NCBI RefSeq assembly: GCF_018966525.1
Contig: NZ_CP076607.1
Span: 62,001 to 126,000, forward strand
Reading direction: 5' to 3'
From: Paenibacillus sophorae
GTDB lineage: Bacteria > Bacillota > Bacilli > Paenibacillales > Paenibacillaceae
Length of the DNA: 64,000 nucleotides
A program made the translations under genes and the position numbers. How positions within the stretch are numbered: position 1 is the first letter of the stretch; each line of letters starts with the position of its first letter. Positions 39,285 to 47,794 of the stretch are shown piece after piece. The notes beneath the pieces were generated by a model. The model had not been told where the DNA came from, ran no database searches, and saw only the letters and a list, made by a program, of their open reading frames with translations.

Positions 39285-40259
39285 TTAAACGGATAAATTA
39301 TCTTTGTTGCGTTCCACTAATTGGAGATGCTGTCTTTTCTCTTTATACATCTCTACCGAGCTGGTGCTGTAGAATGGCCGATTTTGAATTTCTGTAAGAA
39401 TTCTCGAAATATACTCTCCGATTACACCGAATATAAAGAACAATCCCGCAAAACCGAATGAAATTAAAATCATTAATGTTGTCCAACCTTCAACAACTGA
39501 TTGATTAAAGAAATAATTATAGAGCGCATACGCGCCCATAAAAATGGAAAATCCAAAGAAAGCAAAAGTTAAATAATGAGCAGCCTTTAAGCCGGCGTTG
39601 GAGAAAGAAACCAGAGCATCAATGGCCAGTGATACATTCTCCCTGGTCATCTTTTTTCCTTTAGATTTGAAAAGGGATTGATACGTTACGAGACTTTTGG
39701 AGTAACCCGTAAGTTCATATAGAGCCTTGCGGTATCTGACCTTTTCTTTGAGATTCAGCATGGAATTGAGCGCTCTACGAGTTACCAGTCTGATGGTTTC
39801 GGTTTGCAAAGATAATTTCATATAGGATAGATTATTAAGCATTTTATAAAATAGTCTGGACTTCCAGCCTGTTGAACCTGCTGTTGCAGCTACAATATCG
39901 AATCCCTTTTTGGTTGCTGTCTGGAAAAGCTCATAAAGCAGTTCAACAGGATAGTCTATTGTCGCAGTCTCAATCTCGAACACAAAATCTCCCATAGATT
40001 TATTTAAACCAGCCATCATCGCATGTTCAATGCCATGTTTTCTTGATAAGTTAATTATGGTGGTATCGCCATGGATTTGTTTGATAGCTTCCCTTGCTTT
40101 AATAACTGTTTCATCCTGGCTGTAGTCGTTTACTAATATAATTTCATAACTTTTGAAATTTTTATCGAACAGTTGATCAAGCGTAGTCAGTGTATGACCC
40201 ACCGTTGACTCATTATTATGAGCATAAACAACGACAGAAACAAAAACCTGCTCTTTCAT
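39285..40259 (-). CDS. GT2 polyprenyl-phosphate glycosyltransferase (GtrB/ArnC-like)
   Basis: The 324-residue protein has a cytoplasmic GT-A domain (VSVVVYAHNNESTVGHTLTT, EIILVNDYSQDETV, HGIEHAMMAGLNKSMGDFV) and two C-terminal membrane helices (about 232-254 and 266-290) followed by GEYISRILTEIQNRPFY. This is the hallmark of enzymes that load a sugar on undecaprenyl phosphate (GtrB, ArnC, YfdH). Where relatives have a DxD, EIETAT is seen, so the metal site may be changed. The start overlaps the FAD gene stop by 4 bases. It fits a three-component extracytoplasmic glycosylation system. Confidence 0.85.
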   Translation of the reverse strand: MKEQVFVSVVVYAHNNESTVGHTLTTLDQLFDKNFKSYEIILVNDYSQDETVIKAREAIKQIHGDTTIINLSRKHGIEHAMMAGLNKSMGDFVFEIETATIDYPVELLYELFQTATKKGFDIVAATAGSTGWKSRLFYKMLNNLSYMKLSLQTETIRLVTRRALNSMLNLKEKVRYRKALYELTGYSKSLVTYQSLFKSKGKKMTRENVSLAIDALVSFSNAGLKAAHYLTFAFFGFSIFMGAYALYNYFFNQSVVEGWTTLMILISFGFAGLFFIFGVIGEYISRILTEIQNRPFYSTSSVEMYKEKRQHLQLVERNKDNLSV

Positions 40260-41368
40260 AGCACTTCCTCCAAATCATAAATTGTGTTAAATTTCCCCGA
40301 AAATACTGAAATAAAAGACGGTGAATTGGAAAATTCCTTAATTACAGTGGGTCTAGAATCATCCAGCTCTGAAGCGCTTATCAACGCTTTAACGGCAAAT
40401 AATGAGCTTTCATAGGCTACAGCAATATCTGGCATTAAATATTTCTTAGCTAACTGGTGCATTCTGTTCCAAGCTGACTCTGGCTTAACAAAGCAAGTAT
40501 TGCAGTTCTGGAGCTGATCCTTTGAACAATCCTCCCGATAATTCTGACATGTGAATTCCGGTAATGGATTGAAAGATGATTCATGTGGAGTATGACCTAC
40601 CGAAGTCAATGAATGGTACCCGCTTACGCCGAATGGCATCAACGAGAAGAATGGACCATCCATAACGGTTATCCCTACATTTTTCATGCTTTGCGATACC
40701 TTAGTCATTATAACTTCACATATTTCATATTTTGTAGTAAACAAATCATAATCAAAAATCTTTAATATTTGGTTGATACTTGCATAAGTAGCGTTAAGTA
40801 TTTTAGGTGTTGTTATAATATCGCCATCTTTAAAAAGCAGTCTGAAATCAGTTTCTTCTTTAAAGCTCCGATCTAGATGTTTATTATAATAAATTGTTAC
40901 ATTTTTGAAACTCCCCAGCTCTTCCACATACCAGTTGCGTATAATATTTGCATCATAGCTAAACTCTACAGTTTCATACGTCGCCTCTACCAAGCCGGGA
41001 TTAAAATAAGGCTTGCTGCTGACTTCATAGGCTGGAATATTGACATACTCACAGAAATTCAAAAATTGTTCCGCGTTTGTCAACGAGTCATTTGCAGATA
41101 TAGCATAAATCTTTTTAAAACTATCATTGATAGAAAACGAAAAATCCCTAGAAAACCGCTCATAATAGCTTGCCGATTTTGCAGCCGTGGATACACTCCT
41201 AGGATAATGATAGCCATTATGCACCCTGGCTTGGTTAATATAACTAGCTCGCTGTAAAGGTTTATCATCGAATTCTATAACAGCCACTTTTAAGTCCTTC
41301 TTAGCAAGCAAATGCGCTGCATAAAGCCCATAAATGCCCGCTCCAAATATCACATAATCGAACTTCAA
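40256..41368 (-). CDS. FAD-dependent oxidoreductase with Cys cluster
   Basis: The 370-residue protein begins with a Rossmann FAD loop (FDYVIFGAGIYGLYAAHLLA), followed by VAVIEFDD and an RVHNGYHYPRS stretch typical of the DAO (D-amino-acid oxidase-like) family. An insertion at residues 274-292 holds Cys274, Cys281, Cys289 and Cys292 (C-x6-C-x7-C-x2-C), not expected in DAO enzymes and suggestive of a metal or Fe-S site. The start is TTG at 41368 with AAAGGATG upstream. It lies between a GT-C-like gene and the GtrB-like gene. It may oxidise a nucleotide-sugar or lipid-linked sugar; the substrate is unknown. Confidence 0.78.
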   Translation of the reverse strand: MKFDYVIFGAGIYGLYAAHLLAKKDLKVAVIEFDDKPLQRASYINQARVHNGYHYPRSVSTAAKSASYYERFSRDFSFSINDSFKKIYAISANDSLTNAEQFLNFCEYVNIPAYEVSSKPYFNPGLVEATYETVEFSYDANIIRNWYVEELGSFKNVTIYYNKHLDRSFKEETDFRLLFKDGDIITTPKILNATYASINQILKIFDYDLFTTKYEICEVIMTKVSQSMKNVGITVMDGPFFSLMPFGVSGYHSLTSVGHTPHESSFNPLPEFTCQNYREDCSKDQLQNCNTCFVKPESAWNRMHQLAKKYLMPDIAVAYESSLFAVKALISASELDDSRPTVIKEFSNSPSFISVFSGKFNTIYDLEEVL

Positions 41369-41387
41369 AACTTGTCATCCTTTCAGG

Positions 41388-43388
41388 TCAGCTCATTACT
41401 TTTGTAAGCATAAATTCTTTCAGGATAAACGTATTATTAGGAGCATATCCATCAACATCCATCCTAATTTTATTAATATTCTTGCTCTCCATCCATGAAG
41501 CGTTTCTCCCCACGGGTATAAAGTATGAATGTTCCCCTTTCAAAATTGAAAACTTTATAGATCTATTTTCTGAATATCCAGTCCCGTCATCCCAAAACAA
41601 TTGCCCTATCCCATCCTGCTGTACATTGTTTAGGGTCACCTTAATCAAGTCCGCGACTTGTACGGAATGAGCATTATTTAAGGATACAACAAGGAAAGGA
41701 TCATTGCCTATAATTTTTAATTCATTCAAATTCTCTAAACTAATATTATTAAACTGATATAGTTCGGGATGGAATACATTGGAATTATCCAGTTTAACGG
41801 TGAGATTGCCATCTAATTTCGAAGGGATGTTCTTTAAATCCTGAGTATTTAAAAATGGATTGTATATCTTTTGTTGATAATTCTCCAATGAAATCTTTTC
41901 TTCAAGGATGTTTACCTTAATTTTTGTTGCGAAATTCTGCCTCGACTGGGCCGTGTCAAACATAAAATTGACTGTTAAGAAACAAATCATCATTAACAAA
42001 ATCCATCCAAATAGATGATGATACTTTTTAACAATTACTTTCTGAGTCAGCACGACTGTCAATATAATAAATCCAATCGAATTCATATATACATATCTAC
42101 CGATCATTATATCAACATCTTGAGAAATAGTCCCATAACACAGAATAATTATGTTTAAAAAAATACTGGAAGTAAGTAGAGTTATAAGTTGAGATTTAAT
42201 ATCCTTAAGATTTCTCCAAGACTTGACTGCATATATAGTCGCTCCGACAAGTGTTCCTATCAATACCCAGGACAATAAGTTCGTGATCGTGAAGTAAGGT
42301 TCTTTTATTCCTGGAAACCCACTCTCTTGCGGGTTCCAGAAAGATCCCAGAAAAAAATTAGTTTTTTGCAGAATATAGTATATCGATAATTGTATATTAT
42401 TAGGATTTACAATCCCTTTCACGAAAGCAACATGAAGACTGTTCGCAGTAAATTTTTGATAATGATACAAATTAAAAATAAACCATGGGGAAATTAGAAT
42501 CCCACTGAATATAGCATAATATAAGGCCTCTTTTATCTCTTTGTTCAATAAGTAAAATAGAATAATTACTCCAATAATATATATGGAAGTGAATTTAGTT
42601 AAAATCATTGCTGCAGTTATTAGGGAAAGATATGTTAGATGTTTGAAGGAATGTTTTTCACCCAATATTTTTACTATGTAAAAAATTAATACGCTCATTA
42701 GAAATACAACTAATTGCTCGTTGCTTATGGTGATCATTCTTGTCATAAAGCCTGGATTCAAAAAAAATAAAAGAGAAACAGCATGAAACAGGTGATCATT
42801 CTTCTCAATGATGTTTGTTCTCACCAGTTCCAGATAAGTTTTTTGAATAAAAAAATAAGTCAGAAGAATAAGAACGATGCCAAACACACGCAACATTATG
42901 ACACTAAAAATCAAACTCTTTTGAAAAAGGGCTGCTAATAATGAGGAAACTAAATAATATAACGGTGGCTGAACAGCTTCATATTGTGTATTACTCGGCA
43001 CTAGCTCTCCAGTCACTTTATAAAGCTCATTTGTATTAATTATGTCGTAAAGCGTAGGCAGTTTATGCTGTTGAATAATATGCAGTATATAGTCAAAATG
43101 GGCTCCCTCATCAATTGGAGAAAAAAAGGGGAGAAATAAAATGTAGTATAGGCCTAACAAAGCAAACATGATATAGGTAAGTTCTCTGTATTTAATTTGT
43201 TTAAGAAGTATTATTACAACCCCATAAAATAAGAGTGAGGCAACTAGATAATGTGGAAAGGCTATTTTTTCGTTATTGTTTGCATAATAATCAATAAAAA
43301 TCCAACCCATATAGCCACAGAACAAAAATATGATTATCCACAGACTGTATCTGTATTTCGTATTATTGAAATTCTCTTCCAACTTCAA
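41388..43388 (-). CDS. GT-C-like membrane protein (DUF2142-like) with C-terminal module
   Basis: The 666-residue protein has about 12 membrane helices. The first extracytoplasmic loop has FFSPIDEGAHFDYILHI, an acidic/His motif typical of GT-C glycosyltransferases that use polyprenyl-phosphate sugars, and a later FFLNPGFMTRMITISNEQL segment recalls the DUF2142 family. The last 110 residues form a soluble domain with DPFLVVSL, then FWDDGTGYSENRSIKFSI and KIRMDVDG, the module shared by other proteins of this operon. I choose TTG 43388; GGGAGG lies about 10 nt upstream and the longer reading from another TTG has no site. It may add a sugar to the growing or exported glycan. Confidence 0.78.
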   Translation of the reverse strand: MKLEENFNNTKYRYSLWIIIFLFCGYMGWIFIDYYANNNEKIAFPHYLVASLLFYGVVIILLKQIKYRELTYIMFALLGLYYILFLPFFSPIDEGAHFDYILHIIQQHKLPTLYDIINTNELYKVTGELVPSNTQYEAVQPPLYYLVSSLLAALFQKSLIFSVIMLRVFGIVLILLTYFFIQKTYLELVRTNIIEKNDHLFHAVSLLFFLNPGFMTRMITISNEQLVVFLMSVLIFYIVKILGEKHSFKHLTYLSLITAAMILTKFTSIYIIGVIILFYLLNKEIKEALYYAIFSGILISPWFIFNLYHYQKFTANSLHVAFVKGIVNPNNIQLSIYYILQKTNFFLGSFWNPQESGFPGIKEPYFTITNLLSWVLIGTLVGATIYAVKSWRNLKDIKSQLITLLTSSIFLNIIILCYGTISQDVDIMIGRYVYMNSIGFIILTVVLTQKVIVKKYHHLFGWILLMMICFLTVNFMFDTAQSRQNFATKIKVNILEEKISLENYQQKIYNPFLNTQDLKNIPSKLDGNLTVKLDNSNVFHPELYQFNNISLENLNELKIIGNDPFLVVSLNNAHSVQVADLIKVTLNNVQQDGIGQLFWDDGTGYSENRSIKFSILKGEHSYFIPVGRNASWMESKNINKIRMDVDGYAPNNTFILKEFMLTKVMS

Positions 43389-43415
43389 TTTCCCCCAGCC
43401 TCCCAAAGCTGAATA

Positions 43416-43763
43416 TCAGTGAAAAATAATTATAGCACCTGCTACCAATAGGATAGTACCAATCGTTTTGGACATTGTTAAACCTTCATGAAAAAAAACA
43501 ACGGAAACCAATACGAGCCCTATTATTGTTAGCGCCTGTGCAATAGGAGACAACCTTCCAATTTCTCCTTTTGACAGAGCAAACAAATAAACAAAAAAAC
43601 TGCCACCATAAAGCAAAGCGCCAAACCATATGTTTGGCGTAGAAATGATCTTGACAATACTATCAGAATTTATAGTATCCAACTGCAGTTTGTTTAATCC
43701 GAATTTTAGAACAGTCTGTGCGGAGACGTTAAGTATAATTGAAACAAATAAGTATATCCACAT
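43416..43763 (-). CDS. Small EamA/SMR-type transporter, probable lipid-linked sugar flippase
   Basis: The 115-residue protein has four membrane helices, as in EmrE-like proteins and the ArnE/ArnF flippase subunits (SIILNVSAQTVLKFGLNK, LYGGSFFVYLFALSKG, LSPIAQALTIIGLVLVSVVF, TIGTILLVAGAIII). Conserved small-multidrug-resistance features such as the membrane Glu14 are not obvious, which favours an ArnE/F-type role. Between a GT-C-like protein and a glycosyltransferase it most likely flips a polyprenyl-phosphate sugar outward. The ATG has a GAGG-type site upstream. Confidence 0.8.
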   Translation of the reverse strand: MWIYLFVSIILNVSAQTVLKFGLNKLQLDTINSDSIVKIISTPNIWFGALLYGGSFFVYLFALSKGEIGRLSPIAQALTIIGLVLVSVVFFHEGLTMSKTIGTILLVAGAIIIFH

Positions 43764-43836
43764 TTTTTATTCCTCGCTAACTTATAGAACTAACATCGCT
43801 AAGTTTCTTTAATATCAAATTCCCAAAAACTATAAG

Positions 43837-46179
43837 TTAAATATTAACTTCAATTGAGTGTGCTTTCTCTTTTTTACATCTCATAATACTAAGATTGTTT
43901 TCATAAATTTCAGAGGGGGTACCTATTGAAAAGTCTTCTTTGTCCTTTGTTAGATTAGGATTATAAGCTGGATCATTGTTTAAAATCCTAGACCAACGAT
44001 TTTTAACCCATTCAATCTCCCCAGCAAATCGAAATTGTTTTTCTGGGGTATCTTCATATCCTCTACTTTTTGATTCGTAATGGTATAACTTCACGTGTGG
44101 TAGCCATAAATTGTTATATCCTAAGCTCCAGACTTTTAAACAGAAATCAACATCATTAAAAGCAACTTGCAACTCCTCTTCTAGACCGTTCGCTTCAAAG
44201 AATATTTCTTTACGTATCATTAAGCATGCAGCTGTTACAGCTGTATAATTTGATACAATTTTTAATCTTCGGTAATAACCAGAACTATCCGAAGCAAAAT
44301 GTTTATGGCTATGCCCGGCCACTCCTCCAAGTCCTAGTATGACTCCTCCATGTTGCAGTGTTTTATCAGGGTAATATAAGCATGCACCTACAGCTCCTAT
44401 TTCTGGACGAATTGCTTGTCCAGCCATTTCCTGTAACCAATCTTCGGAGATAACTTCAGTATCGTTATTCAACAATAGTAATAAGTCTCCACTGGCCTTT
44501 TCTGCGCCAAAATTATTTAACTTTGAGTAATTAAAAGGAATGTCCAACACATAGACTTTAAATCTCTCTTCTTCATTCTTTTCCCAATATTTATACAATT
44601 CAAAAATTTCAGGTTCTGTACTTCCGTTATCAATTATAATAACTTCATAATTATAATATCTAGTTCTTGTGAAAATGGAATCCAAACATGTTTTTAGTAC
44701 AGAAGCCATATTTTTGGTTGGAATAATAATAGAAATCTTAGGGTTGCTGGTAGGCTTAAACTTAGTTAAGTATATATTGGAATGGCCTTCTATTGATACA
44801 ACAGTTGCAGACAATTTTCTTCTATCTATTGCATCCTCTACCGCTTTCAAACCAGCAATATGTGTATAATCCTTAGACGTCCCGCTAGAAGCGGTAGAGT
44901 TCTGAATTGCCCTCCAATGGTAAAGGATTTTGGGAATATGATAAATGTTATTGGTTAATTCAGTAACCCTTAACATTAGGTCAAAATCCTGACTTCCCTC
45001 ATACCCTTCGCGGAACCCTCCAACTTGATCAACTAGGCTTTTGCGACAAACTGTTAGGTGACAAATATACATTTGAGAGAGTAACAAATCAGGAGACCAG
45101 TCCGGTTTGAAAAAGGGAGAAAATCGTTCCCCTTGGATTGAAATCTTATCTTCATCACTATAAATAATATCTGCATCACGAAATCTGTTAAGCAGTAAAG
45201 CATTTTCATAAAGAGCATCTTGAGTTAGTTCGTCATCATGGTCGAGCAGTGCGATAAATTCACCGGTCGCAATTTCCAAAGCAGAATTTGATGATTTAGA
45301 AATATGCCCATTTTCATTTCTGTATACTACCTTTATTCTACTATCACGAGCTTTATACTCTTCTAGCACCTTCGTGATATGTAATTTAGTAGAGGCATCA
45401 TCGGAAATGCATAGTTCCCAATTAGAATAATACTGCGCCAATACGGAATCGATACATTTTCTCAGCCAAACCTCTTCTATATTATAAACGGGAAGAATAA
45501 TAGATATTAAGGGCTTATATTCAAAAGCTTCAATTTCATCATTTATTTGAGAGATCTCTTTTTCCAAAAACCTGCTTTTCTCAAGCCAACTACTATAATC
45601 GTTAACCATGCTATTGCTATTGTACTCCATAATTTGTTTAGCATTAACCCATAGTGACTTCATACCACTAGTTTTGATAGCGTTCAGAACTTTTCTTATC
45701 AAACTGACAATCCCTCGGTAACCATAGCCTCTTTGAGAAGAGTAATTTCTTAAAGCTTTCACAGCAACACAAATTCTACTAACTTTCTTCATTTTCAAAC
45801 TGCTAAAGCTAAAGTCAAGTTTCTTTTCACCAGGGTCCAATCTGATTGCTATTGCATCGTCAGGAATATAAAGATACGTTTTAGTATTGGAATTACCTTT
45901 GGTGATTTCACCGATAATTAGGCTACGACCTTCGTTAAAACCTTCGCCATCATCCCAGTACATCTTTAAAGGGATACGTTCCCCAGCATTTGAACTCCAT
46001 GACATTTCGTTCCATCCATTTCCGAATTTTCCATCTACCAAAAAACTTGGATCTGCTCCAAATGAAATCCAGCGGTCTCCATCTTTCTTCAAGTCATTCA
46101 AAGGAATTAATTTCAGTTTACTTTTTACACCAAATACTCCAAGTAAGATAAAAAAAATCGATTTTAATCTTGAAAACAA
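43837..46179 (-). CDS. Dual-domain GT2 glycosyltransferase with N-terminal module
   Basis: The 780-residue protein carries an N-terminal copy of the shared module (residues about 30-135: GADPSFLVDG, YWDDGEGFNEGRSLII, IAIRLDPGEKKLDF), then two GT-A domains. The first (about 222-450) has ISIILPVYNIEEVWLRKCID and LLDHDDELT; the second (about 485-720) has ISIIIPTKNMASVLKTCLDS, IDNGSTEP and LLNNDTEV. Both acidic metal sites look intact, so it could make two linkages, as in dual rhamnosyltransferases. It starts with TTG. It lies 22 nt after the methyltransferase stop. Confidence 0.87.
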   Translation of the reverse strand: MFSRLKSIFFILLGVFGVKSKLKLIPLNDLKKDGDRWISFGADPSFLVDGKFGNGWNEMSWSSNAGERIPLKMYWDDGEGFNEGRSLIIGEITKGNSNTKTYLYIPDDAIAIRLDPGEKKLDFSFSSLKMKKVSRICVAVKALRNYSSQRGYGYRGIVSLIRKVLNAIKTSGMKSLWVNAKQIMEYNSNSMVNDYSSWLEKSRFLEKEISQINDEIEAFEYKPLISIILPVYNIEEVWLRKCIDSVLAQYYSNWELCISDDASTKLHITKVLEEYKARDSRIKVVYRNENGHISKSSNSALEIATGEFIALLDHDDELTQDALYENALLLNRFRDADIIYSDEDKISIQGERFSPFFKPDWSPDLLLSQMYICHLTVCRKSLVDQVGGFREGYEGSQDFDLMLRVTELTNNIYHIPKILYHWRAIQNSTASSGTSKDYTHIAGLKAVEDAIDRRKLSATVVSIEGHSNIYLTKFKPTSNPKISIIIPTKNMASVLKTCLDSIFTRTRYYNYEVIIIDNGSTEPEIFELYKYWEKNEEERFKVYVLDIPFNYSKLNNFGAEKASGDLLLLLNNDTEVISEDWLQEMAGQAIRPEIGAVGACLYYPDKTLQHGGVILGLGGVAGHSHKHFASDSSGYYRRLKIVSNYTAVTAACLMIRKEIFFEANGLEEELQVAFNDVDFCLKVWSLGYNNLWLPHVKLYHYESKSRGYEDTPEKQFRFAGEIEWVKNRWSRILNNDPAYNPNLTKDKEDFSIGTPSEIYENNLSIMRCKKEKAHSIEVNI

Positions 46180-46201
46180 AGAAGCACCTGCTCTCTTAAT
46201 A

Positions 46202-47794
46202 TTATTTCCCTATAACTCTCTTCAACTTTGTTAAATAAATCCATCCTCTAGACTCATATATGGATTTTAATTCAGCTGCATTACTGTTATTTACTCGTCG
46301 TAATTCAAGAATAGTTTGGTGTAACTCCCCATTTGTTTGGGATAACTGAGCATTTTTTTGGTTAATTTCATTTATAGTTTTCCTGGAAGTATCATTCGAA
46401 AATTTATGATTTTCCAACTCCGTAATTAAGGATTGATTTGTAATCATTAGTTCATTAATCTTTGCTGACAATACTGATATTTGCTGTTCCAATTCCTCAA
46501 TACTTTTTGCATGTGAAATCCCCATCAGTCTCGTCTTTTCGCCAATAATTCTCATGTGTTCAGTGTAATAGTCAACTATAGAAATAAAAGCTTCATCTTG
46601 GGGTAACTTGACAATGTCGAAACTCACTTCTTCTATAGCTTCTTCCATTAAAATACTCAGAATTATATAAGGATCATCTTCATGGAAAATAAAAGTGTTA
46701 TTAAAATTCAGATTAAAGTTCCCACTAATCGTATATGCTGCTTTTGGAAGGTTGTTTTGAGCGTTTATAGTAATTATAATATTTTTGATTTCAAATGAGC
46801 CTTTAAAATTAGACGGGTCTATTCTTATTGATTTAAGATTCTGAGATTTAAGATCAGCATGTATGTGCTGTCTGTTACTTTTCAGGTTGAATTTAATACT
46901 TTTATCTTCAGTGTATCCTGCCCCTTCATCTTTAAAAATCTGAATAAAGTCTGCAGAAGCATCATTAATATTTATTTTCAAAGGCAAGTCAGCTAGGCTA
47001 TAGAAGATCTTTTCCATCCCATCTAGTTTTAATAGGTCTTCATCTCTTTTAGATAAATTTATTTTTCTTAATGGTAACGCAGATAAGTTTCTACTTTTTG
47101 ATCCTACACATATTTTTCTATAGGACTTCTCCACAAAATCATTTGCAAAAAGATGTTGATTGTAAAACCTATCAATTTCATTTCTATAAATCCCCAATCT
47201 GGAGTCTTGAGCTGCAATGAAATGTATAGCCATTAGCCTTTCCCAGATGCGCACATCTCCATGATTAATCATCTCAAACTGAATGTTTTGCGCTTTAAGA
47301 TGCTCAGACACCTTACGCAAAACGGGCAGACCGTTCATCATATGTTCTTCTAGCCAGATAAAATCTTTGCCAAAAATCGATTTATATACCGCATTTACCC
47401 TTCTTTCTGCTTCAACCACTTCAGGAGAATGAAAAGGGGCTGTAATAACAAAGAAATCCGAACTAACTCTGTTAAGTTCATTTAGAAATTTTTCACGATC
47501 TTTTTCAAAGATATGTTCAAATACGTCTAATGCAACAACGATATTATAGTGATCATCAGAAAAATCCATTGAGGTTGCATCACCTAATATATATTTAGGA
47601 TTATTTTGTAAATATTCAGGCAATTGTATATCTAGATAGGTTATTTGGTCAATCGGCAAGAACTTCTCTAAGTTCTGATGTTCGTTGGCACCCACCTCAA
47701 GAATATTAAAGACTTGCCCAGGCATCCTCATCGAATTAATTATATCAGTAACGTTTTGATACCGTTGATATTGATCAAAAAGAACATCTATCAT
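46202..47794 (-). CDS. SAM methyltransferase with shared module and C-terminal coiled coil (WbdD-like terminator)
   Basis: The 530-residue protein has a class I methyltransferase domain (residues 25-125): ILEVGANEHQNLEKF for SAM binding, YILGDATSMDFSD and VVALDVFEHIF. A copy of the shared module follows (about 260-343: FKDEGAGYTEDKSIKFNL, SIRIDPSNFKGSF), then a DDPYIILSI strand (373-381), and a long coiled coil (about 430-512, heptad-like Ile/Leu in EELEQQISVLSAKINEL and later segments). It ends in a basic amphipathic tail (GWIYLTKLKRVIGK). ATG 47794 has GGGAGG 7 nt upstream and overlaps the wzt stop by 4 bases. The layout recalls WbdD, which caps O-antigen chains and measures their length; no kinase domain is visible here. 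Confidence 0.8.
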   Translation of the reverse strand: MIDVLFDQYQRYQNVTDIINSMRMPGQVFNILEVGANEHQNLEKFLPIDQITYLDIQLPEYLQNNPKYILGDATSMDFSDDHYNIVVALDVFEHIFEKDREKFLNELNRVSSDFFVITAPFHSPEVVEAERRVNAVYKSIFGKDFIWLEEHMMNGLPVLRKVSEHLKAQNIQFEMINHGDVRIWERLMAIHFIAAQDSRLGIYRNEIDRFYNQHLFANDFVEKSYRKICVGSKSRNLSALPLRKINLSKRDEDLLKLDGMEKIFYSLADLPLKININDASADFIQIFKDEGAGYTEDKSIKFNLKSNRQHIHADLKSQNLKSIRIDPSNFKGSFEIKNIIITINAQNNLPKAAYTISGNFNLNFNNTFIFHEDDPYIILSILMEEAIEEVSFDIVKLPQDEAFISIVDYYTEHMRIIGEKTRLMGISHAKSIEELEQQISVLSAKINELMITNQSLITELENHKFSNDTSRKTINEINQKNAQLSQTNGELHQTILELRRVNNSNAAELKSIYESRGWIYLTKLKRVIGK

